From contig CAXKWD010000007.1 of NCBI GenBank assembly GCA_964059195.1, positions 59,954,705-60,018,704 on the forward strand: a stretch of 64,000 nucleotides of DNA. The letters are read 5' to 3'. The stretch comes from Ectobius pallidus (taxonomy: Eukaryota; Arthropoda; Insecta; Blattodea; Ectobiidae). Below, piece after piece: positions 1 through 10,090 of this stretch. How positions within the stretch are numbered: the first letter of the stretch is position 1; each line of letters starts with the position of its first letter. The position numbers were made by a program, and so were the translations under genes. The notes beneath the pieces are model-generated. The model had not been told where the DNA came from. It saw nothing but the letters and a program-made list of their open reading frames with translations, and did no database searches.

Positions 1-2
1 AA

Positions 3-1793
3 GAATACGAAGAATTAAATAAGCACTCAAAGAGAGCAATAAGAAAAGACATGCGAGAATTCAAAACGGAGCTAATCAGGAATGAAATGAAAGAGTCAAA
101 ATCGACAAGGAAGATCAGGAAGGAATTGATGGAAGGAAAACACTGGATGCTAGGAGTGAAAGACCAGAAAGGAAAGAGAATAGCCTCCAGAGAAAAAATA
201 TCAAAGCAAGCCACAAAATTCTACAAAGAACTCTACACCAGTACGCTACAGAACAGAGACCGATATACAAGTACAACAGCAACCAAAGACCAAGAGGAAG
301 CAGTTCCTCCCATCATGCTCGAGGAAACTAGTGCAGCCATCAAAGCTACAAAGAACGACAAGAGCCCAGGGGCAGATGGAATTCACAACGAATACCTGAA
401 GATGGGTGAAGAAGAACTAGCAATACCCATCACAAACATGTTCAATATGATACTGGCAGCAGAAACAATACCCAGGGAGTAGAAACAGAATGTAATCATA
501 TTGCTGCACAAGAAAGGAGCAAAAGACGAGATAAACAACTACCGCCCAATTAGCCTTTTGCCAAACGTGTACAAAATTTTCATGAAAATAATAACTAAAA
601 GGCTGACGAAAACTCTGGACGAAAACCAACCCACAGAGCAAGCTGGATTCAGATCAGGATATAACACAATGGACCACCTGCAAACGATGAACCAGCTAAT
701 GGAAAAATCACAAGAATACAATATCACCCTGTACATAGCATTTGTGGATTACACAAAAGCTTTTGACACAGTGGAGCACAAATTTGTCTGGAAATCCCTT
801 GAAGAACAAAACATACATCCAAAATACATCAGGATAATCGCGAGACTGTACGAAGGTAGCCAAGCAAGGATAAGAACTGAAAGAGAAGGGGAAAACTTTC
901 CAATTGAACGAGGGGTAAAACAGGGAGATCCCCTATCACCGAAGCTCTTCACGAGCCTTCTTGAGCACCAACTCCGCAGACTAGACTGGGATGAAGAGTA
1001 TGGCACAAACATAAATGGGGTCAGATTAACCCACTTGCGGTTTGCTGATGACTTGGTATTAATAGCAGAGTCTGCACTGAAGCTGGAACGGATGCTCGTA
1101 GACTTAAACAGAGTGAGCACTGAAGTAGGACTGAGGATGAACTCTACGAAGACAAAGATTATGACAAATGGCACGGAAGAAGCAATCATTGTCAATGGCA
1201 CAACATTGGATTACGTTACAGAGTATATATATCTAGGTCAGCAATTAGCCTTTCAGACAAACACAATAAAGGAAGTAAAAAGAAGGATTGGCCAAGCCTG
1301 GAAGAAATTCTGGAGCTTAAAGCACATTCTGACTGATACCAATCTAAGAACAAGCCTAAAGGCAGAAGTGTTGGAGACCTGTGTCCTGCCAGTGCTATTG
1401 TATGGCAGTCAAACCTGGTCGCTCAATGGAAATACGAAGCGGATGCTACAAACCTGCCAGAGGAGAATCGAACGCAAGATACTCCATGTTACAATAAAAG
1501 ACAGAATACGTAATGAGGTGTTAAGAAGACGAACAGGCATGAGGGATGTGGTCTCAACAGCAGAACGTTTCAAATGGAAGTGGGGAGGCCATGTAGCAAG
1601 AATGGAAGGAACAAGATGGACCTACAGGACCATTATGTGGGATCCACGAATAGGACGAAGACACGTCGGGAGACAGAGGACAAGATGGGCAGACCTCTTC
1701 ATACAACGAGCGGGAAAACAATGGACACGGCAGGCCAGAAACAGGAATCAGTGGAGAGATCTAGAAAAAGGAATATTGCAAGTAGAGGAATGA
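3..1793 (+). pseudogene. RTE-type non-LTR retrotransposon, reverse transcriptase (5' end outside window)
   Basis: Open in one frame from the window edge to the TGA/TAA-bounded end at 1793, except for one in-frame TAG at 480-482 where related elements carry tryptophan (IPRE-stop-KQNVI). The reverse transcriptase has the usual blocks in order: KSPGADGIHNEYLK, NNYRPISLL, AGFRSGYNTMDH, FVDYTKAFDTV, GVKQGDPLSP and the catalytic FADD (about 1043-1054). A C-terminal arginine-rich region (WGGHVARM, GRQRTRWADL) is typical of RTE-like LINEs of insects. The endonuclease half would lie left of the window. The reading frame is otherwise clean, so the copy is young. It runs in the same direction as the host gene, in its intron. 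Confidence 0.9.
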
Positions 1794-1975
1794 GACCAAA
1801 CATAATGAAAATAGTGATGTGACAGTGATAAAACTAGTGACTAAACGGACGTAGCACAACACTCTTTAGGAGTAGCTCCCCTAATGAGTGCACCTTAGCT
1901 TCCCTGTGATCAAGCAGGAGGCCTTTGCCCGTTAAGGGATTTCATAGGCTAAATTCAAATTCAAATTCAAACAAA
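1794..1975 (+). repeat. 3' tail of the RTE LINE with short tandem repeat
   Basis: After the stop codon there is about 160 bp of untranslated tail followed by repeats of aaattca (about 1950-1973). RTE elements commonly end in a short tandem repeat instead of poly(A), which agrees with the protein assignment and marks the 3' end of the insertion near 1975. Confidence 0.7.
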
Positions 1976-2099
1976 AGCATTCTGGTACTTTGTTACATCA
2001 GTTTACCTGATTCTATTTTATTGTTATGGCCCAGAATTTAAGATGAAAGCATTGGGAAATTAATTGTATTAATTTTGTATTATACATATTACTAGGCTA

Positions 2100-2545
2100 G
2101 TAAAGTGCTTTGTGTGGAGTGTAGCACTGTATGGAGCAGAGACTTGGACGCTACGGAAGAGTGAAGAAAAACGACTGGAATCATTTGAGATGTGGATTTG
2201 GAGAAGGATGGAGCGTATACAATGGGCAGACAAAATTAAAAACAAAGACGTGCTAGAAAGAGTGGGAGAAAGAAGAACATTGTTGGAGCTCCTAAAGAAG
2301 AGGAAAAGAAATTGGCTGGGACATTGGCTAAGAAGAAATTGTCTGCTGAAGGATGCTTTAGAAGGAATGATAAATGGAAAGAAGGTTCGAGGCAGAAGAA
2401 GATATCAGATGATAGATAACATTAAAATAAATGGATTGTATGCCGATACAAAAAGGAAGGCTGAGAGCAGGAAAGAGTGGAGAATGCTTAGTTTGCAGTG
2501 AAAGACCTGCCCTTGGGCAGAACACTATGAATGAAATGAAACATA
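2100..2545 (+). pseudogene. 5'-truncated LINE, C-terminal tail of a reverse transcriptase
   Basis: The open frame from about 2100 to the TGA at 2501 encodes KCFVWSVALYGAETWTLRKS, then RRMERIQW and WLGHWLRRNCLLKDALEG, then GRRRYQMIDNIK. This is the post-RT region of a LINE family abundant in cockroach and termite genomes (endonuclease-reverse transcriptase proteins). It has no RT core, as expected from incomplete target-primed reverse transcription. The 3' tail ends in an atgaatgaaatgaaa run near 2540. It is a different family from the RTE copy just upstream. No stop or frameshift is seen inside the retained part. Confidence 0.8.
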
Positions 2546-5015
2546 TTGAAATGTCTCATAAGATTTAACAATATATTCAGTGGATGGCTATAAAGTGTTG
2601 CAATCTTACAGTCACACACAGTAATTAGATATGTGATAAAACCTTTTCCTGGGAAGCGCATGATAAGCATACGTGGCCTGGGAATTTCAACATCAGCTAA
2701 ATATTGCAGTATGTTCTTAATATTAAGGGCAATGCACAGAATAATTGTTTAGCATCAGCGATTTTAGTAACAAGTTCAAACGCTTGGTCACTAGGTGGCA
2801 CTAAAACTCGTAAGTATGATGTTGACTAACAGATGTCACTAGTATGAGAATCAATTATTCTATCAATTATTGAATCGCAAAGCTATTTTCCCATTGAGCA
2901 GGAGAGTTAGATCGTATTGAGGGGTGTATAGAATTTTACATATGTCTAGGACGACCACACCCAATTTTGCATGAGACGGGAAACTCAGCATGGTTACAGA
3001 AAGATATATATACATATTGAGCGTGTGGGCAAAATTGGGGCAGTTAACGCAGTTAACTTATACATCGAGGACAGTAATCTTTGTTCACCAAGGCAATATG
3101 GAAGCAGACATTTTCTACTTATTGTTGAGTGAAAACCTGCTTCTAATTTGAAGCAGGTTTTCACTCAACAATAAGTAGAAAATGTAAGTAAAAGAATGAA
3201 TATTTTATACTTAAAGTATTTTTATTAGGACTAGATTTTGAAACATTACAATCCATAAATTTCCACTTGTTTCCGTATAAATTTCATGTGCTTAAATTTA
3301 TGCAATGATTAGGTATTCTCGCTAAATTAGCGAATGATTTCAATTTTAAAGAAAATGAAGGTAATTTTAAAGTAAATAAATTACAAGTTCATAAATGTTT
3401 ACTATACAGCATGTGCTGTTTTAAGATAATTTATTTGATGAGTATATTACACAGTTTTAATGCATCATGGAGGAATTAACGTAATTCGAATATTTATAAT
3501 TTGTACTCTGTAAGTACACAAAAGAAAATGCTGTATACATTTGAAAATTTGTGAACAGAATAGTTAAGTTTAGTTTTACCATATAGTTTTCATGAGTTGA
3601 AAATTATATGAAGATCAGTGTAATGTGGAATAGCGAATGTTGAACACATTTTGAAATTAAACATTTTATAATCATTGGTTAATTTTGTTAATTATCAACT
3701 TAAAAACTAAATAAAGTTTATTTATATTAAAGTTAGTTTATATATAAAGTATGTACAAAATGTCAATGTAAAGAGAAGAAATATTTAATACACTTTTGTA
3801 GGTTATCAACTAAAACTTTTTATTAATTAGAGCAGATTAATTACTTTAACAATTTTTATTACTAAAGTTTAATTAAAAGAAATTTATATCATTTTTAAGA
3901 CATGAAAGAAAGTTATTTATCTTAATAGAATAAATTAACATTTGTATTTTTATCAATAAATTAGGTTATTGAAATTTCATGTTTATTATTTAAGGGTATT
4001 TGTTTTGTTTGTTAACCACTATTTCTTACAGCAATATCACAAGGTAAGTAAAGTGCTTCAAGAAAACTACAGTGCATGTGAAATTTAGTGACCAGAAGCA
4101 GATAGAAACAGACCGACTTCTTCCATTTCCTAATATTACGCAGTGCCATAAAACTTAATTTTAGCCACCTTGACAAAGACCAAAGTGTAGCACCACGAAA
4201 CTTGACCGCCGCCTTCTTCAAATAAATAGAGCCAAGCTATAACAATATATAATAGCACCGTGGGGCACAACAAGGGTGCAGGGTCGCAACTTTATATTTA
4301 AATTACTTAACTATAATTATATAACGTCCAAAAGACAATGATCTAATATTATAAGCTTCTTTAAACTTACAGTTGTTTATTTTTACTATCTATACCAGTA
4401 GGGACCAATTCGCACTGTTTGTGGATGAGTACTCTTTGTTGCACATGTGTAATATGGGAGTGGAACAGCAGCAGTGGCAGCAGTACCACATGAGGTATCG
4501 GCTCGGCACCATGACATTCTGTAGTGTTTCTTGAACTAGCCATGTCAGTAGATGCAGTGTATTTTAAATGACAATCATCATCTTCAATTGTGGGTTTTAA
4601 ATGGCAACAGAAAGTTTTATATCTGTTTGTCTAGTGGGAAGGAAGATATTTGGTGTGTCTGAAAGTTCTAATAAATGTGAGAAAATTCAACATTCAGAGA
4701 GATTATTCAATTTATCATGCAAAGGATTATGCATACTATAATGATTCCAATGAAATCCTTAACTACGGCATGTAATATTAACACTAGTACAAAGTACAAT
4801 TGCAGTATTATAAATATATTTATATCTATTGCCAGAATCACAAGCATGTTATGCTTTATGTTTCTTTGTGTGTCTGTGAAATTATAAATGTACTACATTA
4901 TATAGATGTATCATTAATACCATTGTAAACATTCCTGTAGCCAAACTTAATTTTCTTCACTTAATATTTGATATGAACTATCCAATTTCATAAAAAGATA
5001 ACCCATAAATTGAAA
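2546..5015. other. AT-rich intron sequence, no gene recognised
   Basis: Very AT-rich, with many stops in all frames and no recognisable exon. Apart from the perfect hairpin at 3108-3185, I see only low-complexity A/T stretches (about 3200-4000). The 69-residue minus-strand ORF at 4012-4221 resembles nothing I know. Confidence 0.5.
3108..3185. repeat. Perfect 36-bp inverted repeat (hairpin, 6-base loop)
   Basis: Bases 3108-3143 are the exact reverse complement of 3150-3185; the loop is taattt. The arms contain gagtgaaaacctgcttc and its complement. A transcript from either strand would fold into a 36-bp uninterrupted stem. Candidates are a palindromic insertion, a tiny foldback element or a small-RNA precursor; microRNA precursors usually have mismatches, so that reading is weaker. 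Confidence 0.85.
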
Positions 5016-5029
5016 ATAGGTATATGCAT

Positions 5030-5360
5030 ATGCATTCACGAACCACAGATTATTGTCTCTGTTTAACATTACATGATAATATTATAGGAGAAAAATTTCT
5101 CTGACACTGCGATTTGAACCCAGGACCTTTGGCTATCCATGTCAATGTAGGGTATATTCAGTAAATTAAAACCAATTTATTAATTTAATATAAGTTTATA
5201 ACCTAGAAATTAAGTACCGGTATATTTGTGTAATTAAAATTTATTTTGTTAAATTCATGTACATTTGGCTAATCATTCTTGAAATCTTGAAATAAATATT
5301 ATTACTAACAGAACTAAGCAAGAGTTCACTTCACAGCACCAGATGGAACCTCTCTCCTTC
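5030..5360 (-). mobile_element. tRNA-derived SINE, interrupted copy
   Basis: Read on the minus strand: a head ending near 5310 (ctgtgaagtgaactcttgc, 5315-5333), a gap of about 160 bp of unrelated sequence, then gatagccaaaggtcctggg and a B-box-like ggttcaaatc (5115-5145), then a tail shared with the + copy at 5520-5690. The A-box segment present in the + copy is missing here, so the gap replaced it. The segment 5020-5080 is also an inverted copy of 5370-5435. Confidence 0.65.
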
Positions 5361-5519
5361 AATATTATCATGTAATGTACAATAAAGACAATAATCTGTG
5401 GTTCATGAATGCATATGCATATATCTATCGTGAATGTTATTGTAAAATAACAGTGGAAGCCCGGTCACAAAAATCACTAATTAGTGTGCCTCACAGTACT
5501 ACATAATATGACATAACTT

Positions 5520-5690
5520 GTCTGTCAGTGAGGTGGCAATCAGTCATAGGAGAGAGAGGTTCAATCTGGTGCTGTGAAGTGAACTCTGGCTTAGCTCAGT
5601 TGGTAGAGCATTGGCATGGATAGCCAAAGGTCCTGGGTTCAATTCCCAGTGTAAGAGGAATTTTTCTTCTATAACATTATCATAAATTGA
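5520..5690 (+). mobile_element. tRNA-derived SINE, intact head
   Basis: The D-arm-like tagctcagttggtagagca (5594-5612) and T-arm-like ctgggttcaattcccag (5633-5649) are textbook internal RNA polymerase III promoter boxes, A then B. The anticodon arm forms a four-base stem. The acceptor stem does not pair and the flanking sequence is shared with other copies, so this is a SINE and not a functional tRNA gene. Confidence 0.7.
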
Positions 5691-6453
5691 AAGTCTGGTC
5701 TATGGACAGGTGTAATGAGGAGCTGCCTCTGAGTGGGTTCCTGCATGTGGCTTCCTTGCAATACATTAGGCTTTCTCATGGGTGCACACAATACTGAGAT
5801 CGTCACCACTGATCTATACCTTAATGGCATTTGCTTTTATGCAGTACCAGTATTCCTGAAGTTCTGCACCCAAATTCTTTTCTCTCCATTAGCATTAAAA
5901 TGATATTTTCCAAGAATCTACAGAAAAGACTAGGTGTAAATTGTATGTTATGATGTGTGTATGTTATATTATATATATAAATATTGTACTAGTTGGCATA
6001 CACAGCAATGCACGGGCTTTGTATCAAGTGAAGGGGTTCCCTTAAACACCTTCAACGATTGTATGTCTTTAAAAAAGAATGGGATGATGTTTCTGGTAGT
6101 GGTATTCGAACCCTTGACCTGTCAGCCATCAGAGCTGGCCATCAGGCCAACTGGACAGTTTATTTATTTTTAATTGTTTACTGCAAAGCTTGATGATATT
6201 GTCACAAAGCCCAGAAAAGGACTCGCCCAGAAATTGCCAGAACGACGGAGTCTAGAAACATCGCGGCCTCCTAGTGGACGGGTGGCAGACGAGCGCTAGT
6301 GGGCATGACAACGGCGCAGCGATTGGGCCACGCACCATGGGGGAAGGCCTGTAGGGAGTAGCTCGCGCTAAGGGGTGTGGCTGCGCGCCACAGCGCGCAT
6401 TCTGGACCATGCGCAGAGACTTCCAGACATCGACTCTAGAACATTCGTCAAGG

Positions 6454-6461
6454 CTATATAA
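6454..6461 (+). promoter_or_regulatory. TATA box of the solo LTR
   Basis: ctatataaag in a GC-rich context, about 250 bp into the LTR and followed about 30 bp later by purine-rich gagagacagtcc, the expected start region. It points in the sense direction of the host gene. Confidence 0.65.
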
Positions 6462-6868
6462 AGAGCGCGAGCAGTCGAGGAGAGACAGTCCGTGAAGAGT
6501 CAGAAAGTCAGAGTGGAGAGAGTCAGTTCGTTAGTAGCAGAGAGTCAGTCAGTAAATCAGAGTCGAAAGAGTGCGAACTGGACGGAGAGCACTGATCAGC
6601 GCGACCTCAAGTAAGTGTGACTTGGGAAGCTGAGGAGCCAGTGACCGGAGAGACTAGTCAACGGAGGGACCAGCGAATGGGAGACCTAGTCAACGGGAAC
6701 TAGTGACCGGAGGGACTGGTGAAAGGTGGAACTAGTGAACGGAAGAGCTGGTGAGCTGATCTGGACTGGACTGGGACACTGCTGTGACGTGGAAGTGAGC
6801 ACTGAACAGAACGGAAGAACTAGAGAACATTCAGGAGTTTTCTGACTGTATTGACAACCGTTATAGGA

Positions 6869-6874
6869 AATAAA
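6869..6874 (+). terminator. Polyadenylation signal of the solo LTR
   Basis: AATAAA about 65 bp before the LTR end, in sense orientation inside a host intron. If used, it could end host transcripts prematurely. Confidence 0.6.
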
Positions 6875-6944
6875 GAATCCACCATCCTTCAGTTAGAAAC
6901 TCGGTGTTCTGATTTCGAACCCCGACGAGCCCTTGTTACAATAT

Positions 6945-7330
6945 ATTAAGCTCTTCATTTGTCTGTCCAGAGCATACATAAAACAAATTATCTGGAATGC
7001 CAACTTTTGAGCTAGCTACATATAAATGTCCATATGAAAAACATAGCATTTTGAAGCTAATGTCTCTCACACAGTGAATGCCACTGTGCCTTGATGTCCC
7101 ATAGCAAATGCACACTGAATGGGAAACTGAAATTGCTTGGAATCAAAGGGCACATTTGTATCACTAGGTATCAACAGAAGGCAAGAAAATACATCTTTTC
7201 CTGCAGAATTCCTCATGATGATCATGTTCTTTATTACGTTGGGCAATAGATTCTATCCGGCGAGTCTTGTTCCTTTGCACAATTTAGGCAGATCAATATT
7301 ACATAAGAGAATAATGGGAGATGCTCTTTT
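6945..7330 (-). pseudogene. Helitron PIF1-type helicase, degenerate C-terminal fragment
   Basis: On the minus strand, one frame from about 7290 reads PKLCKGTRLAG, NLLPNVIKNMI, DVFSCLLLIPSD, FPIQCAFAMGHQG. After a frame change near 7070 it reads FSYGHLYVASSKVGIPDN. These are the closing motifs (V-VI) of the PIF1-like helicase of Helitrons (family pattern: PxLCNGTRL ... FPxxLAFAMTINKAQGQ ... HGQLYVALSRV). The motif V core is partly deleted (GHQG in place of the NKAQGQ block), and stops are present (for example TAG after RLAG). The fragment abuts the solo LTR end at 6940, so the LTR element probably inserted into or beside a Helitron. Confidence 0.8.
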
Positions 7331-7339
7331 TTTTTAAAG

Positions 7340-7940
7340 TGAGCTTGTGTGGTGGAAATCCTGAGAGTTCAAGATTATTTTAAAATTGTAGGATATCATA
7401 TGGCTTGCTCCATGCTCATTACCGCATAGATGAGAAGGTGGAAGAGTTACCAGAAAGCATTTCCTGAATAACGTCATTAGTCATTACGTTATTATTAATG
7501 CTAAAGCTAAAACGACCCTTTTGCACAGCCATTGGTGAGAGTTTTAATTTTCGCATCTGGAAATACTTTGTTTATAAGGATTTTTTTTTCAAAATGAAAT
7601 GTAAATAGTAGGCCTACTTTTCTTCTTGTTTTTAAAACTAAGAGTGAAAATTTGAGATCATAATAAAACCGTAGATTTGTATAAAACCTGGGAAAAACCA
7701 AATACAAGGTGCCAATTAAGTTCCTCCCACACTCACTATCGGGACCCGCCCGGGAAGGAGGGGTTTAGGGCGGGGACTATTTTAAACAGTGGGAGACATC
7801 TATTAGGTAATGGTGGAACTAGACGCAGCGCAGAGACATCTGGCGGAAATACTAGATAAACAGAAAATTTTATTTTCTTCTTTTTATCCCTTTTCTCCTC
7901 TTCTCCTCCTGTTTTCCCTATTACCTCCCTTCTCTCCTAC
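7340..7940. other. Intron stretch, no gene recognised
   Basis: AT-rich to about 7680, then a GC-richer piece (7700-7860, with gggacccgcccgggaaggag) that looks like part of an unclassified repeat, then a pyrimidine-rich run (7870-7940). No reading frame of interest. Confidence 0.4.
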
Positions 7941-9479
7941 CTATTTGGGACCTATTCCTTGGCACATCATTTTAACCTCTGATTCTAGTAGAAGGTGAAA
8001 TGCCGCAGGGTCTCTCTCCTGTAATATACTTTTCACGATATCTTTGACTTCTGTTCGTTTTGTTTTTGATTTAATTTTGCTCAGATTTTTACTCCATGCC
8101 TTGAGAACGTGCCATGCACAATATAATCTTTTCTGTGGTTCAGGCATCACATTTACCCATGCATTATAAAATCCCTCTGCCATATCTGACATGAAAACAC
8201 TCGCAGATATTTCACCCGTTTGCTCTTTAATGGTGTTTAGAAACAGAGATAGAGCCAATTCATCTGTTCTGTTCGATATGAAAAAGGTACATGGAAATCC
8301 TTGCCTCATGTCATCCAAGACAAGTACAGTGACCACCTCAAATCCATAACCATTAAGCCCATGTGTACCATCAATGCATATACAGTCTGAACCGTACTTA
8401 CATAACATTTCACGTTGAGCATTAGTCATTATCACCAGTGCAAAGTCTTCCGGTTTCAGCAGTGGGTGCTCCTTCCCCTGTTCTTTATATAGAAGCACAC
8501 AAGGATTGTCACTTTCCTGCATTTCACTGACCCATGCACTAACACTTGTTCCATCATCCAAGTGTTTCTTTACATCTGAACTTAAATTATAAGAGTGGCT
8601 AATGTTATGCAAATCTTTTTGGGTGAGGAGATGCAGCCTGTCTAATTTTTCTCCATTAATGGAACATCTCACTTCGTCTAAAATGGAGTGTGGTGGTATT
8701 TTAGCAGCAAGTTTAGATGCAAGAAGTTCCTTGTCTTTCTGCTGGATGTGCAAATGACCTAATTCACACTTATGGCCCACATGCGTAGACAGATAAGAAG
8801 CACTGCATTTTCCGTCTGTAAACAACTGTACCTTCATATGTGACGGGCAAAAACCATTAATTTTTGAACTTCCTTGTGTTTTCAAATGTCTCTGACCAGA
8901 TCCTTGAGAAACATAATGACCAGATCGGTTGCAACAGAAATTAAAGTACTTTGTTCCATCGCGGTGCCTTTTTACGCCCCAGTTCCTGATATAGGAAGAA
9001 TTTGTACAGTTTTCAATTTCCGTTTTCCAAGACATGAAATCTGAAAATTTTTCAAATTCTTTAGATTCATGTTGGATTTCAATATCATGAGACGATTGAA
9101 AATGTTCAAAAATGTGTTTTCGTTCTAATGATGCGAAATTACATATGGAACACTTTAACACAGACTGCCTCCCGTCAATGCTGTGTTGATCACGTTGATG
9201 TCGCTGAAGATTCTGCAGGCAAGAAAAATGTTTACCACATTGATCACACAAATGACAGCCACTGCCACTTGCCTGACGCTTTCTTGGAGCCAGTTCATTC
9301 AACTTGTCAGGATGTTTCTTTCTTACATGTTGACGAAAGTTGTCTTTTGCCTTAAACTGAGTCCCACACTCCTGGCAAACCAACATTTTAACATACACGT
9401 TACTTTTTCGCACGCAAACAGAACACACGTGCACGTCGCTGTCGTCTGCTAGATAACTCACTCCCGTGCATGCGTGCAC
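7941..9479 (-). pseudogene. C2H2 zinc-finger / MULE-type transposase, 3'-truncated
   Basis: A 512-codon open frame without internal stops. The first 140 residues hold C2H2-type fingers (CQECGTQFKAKDNFRQHVRK, CDQCGKHFSCLQNLQRHQRD, CSICNF). A FLYWCH/WRKY-like Cys-His region follows (FNFCCNRSGHY...CPSHMKV...H). The C-terminal third has the Mutator-like (MULE) DDE core: CIDGTHGLNGYGFEV (first Asp), FMSDMAEGFYNAWVNV (second Asp) and CAWHVLKAW. The frame ends soon after at a non-homologous junction (about 7990), so the third acidic residue and the zinc-binding C-terminus are lost. It lies antisense in the host intron. Its uninterrupted frame suggests a recent arrival despite the truncation. Confidence 0.8.
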
Positions 9480-9760
9480 AATGCCTGCGCTGCACGGATG
9501 TCGACTGTTATTTCTCGCGCATGCGTAGACGGTCTCGCAGGCTAGAATAATCCTGGGGACAGACAGGAGTGTTTGTTAGACGTTAACTCAGAAAAATGAA
9601 TTCTGGGAGAAATATGGGTGCTCCCATGAGCTTCAGTTTAAAAGTTTCGGTGAGTACCGCCACCTATTTTGTTAGAAAAAATCACTGTATATATATATAT
9701 ACAAAATGAATTATGACAATACATCAAGTTGAATATCGTGTATTGCGCTTCTCTCTCGAA

Positions 9761-10090
9761 AGGAAAAATTAGAAGAAACATATAAGAGGTTTGAGGAGAT
9801 CCAAATTCAAATAACTCAACTAGATTTTTCAGATGCCAAACTGGAATACGCAGATTCGGTAGAATATGCAGTTCTTAAAGCTGTCTCATGTGCCAAGGGC
9901 CTAATCAAGGCTCATGAAGACAATCTACTCCAAGCCGCAGCCCATGAGGAAGCACAAATCAACCTTGCCAAACTTAATCGTGATTACTTCATACCACATC
10001 ATCCAGTCTTAAAACCCTTAAGTACTACCACTAAACTTTGCGTGGTCTTTGATCACCCGAACCGGTGCTTGGAAACTAGTGATTCATAGG
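9761..10090 (+). pseudogene. BEL/Pao retrotransposon fragment, internally deleted
   Basis: One frame of about 105 codons ends at TAG near 10088. It starts with a gag-like helical segment (KLEETYKRFEEIQIQITQL) and continues into LNRDYFIPHHPVLKPLSTT, then TKLCVVFDHPN, which is the start of the BEL/Pao reverse transcriptase (usual form YYIPHHxVxKxxSTTTKLRVVFD). Gag-like and pol sequence normally lie over 1 kb apart, so this copy has a large internal deletion that happens to keep one frame. A TATA-like gcatataaaag (10341) downstream could belong to its LTR, but I could not fix LTR ends. Confidence 0.65.

Larger units (their letters stand above)
6200..6940 (+). mobile_element. Solo long terminal repeat (741 bp)
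   Basis: Begins tgtcacaa and ends ttgttaca, the TG...CA ends of a retroviral-type LTR, flanked by the 4-bp direct repeat atat (6196-6199 and 6941-6944). It is clearly GC-richer than its surroundings. It carries a TATA box (6454-6461), a downstream transcribed region rich in agagtcag repeats, and an AATAAA signal (6869-6874), in promoter-then-polyA order on the + strand. No internal gag or pol adjoins it on either side, so it is the product of LTR-LTR recombination. The family cannot be fixed from an LTR alone; Ty3/gypsy or BEL/Pao would fit a 4-5 bp target duplication. Confidence 0.85.

Noticed and set aside
417..1201. Minus-strand ORFs over the RTE element (417-641, 539-736, 749-1201)
   Set aside because: They are antisense shadows of a well-supported reverse transcriptase frame.
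5581..5655. Functional tRNA gene
   Set aside because: D and T arms fold, but the acceptor stem does not pair and the same sequence recurs in decayed copies with common flanks; it is a SINE head.
9128..9452. Plus-strand ORFs at 9128-9355 and 9183-9452
   Set aside because: Shadows of the zinc-finger part of the minus-strand MULE gene.
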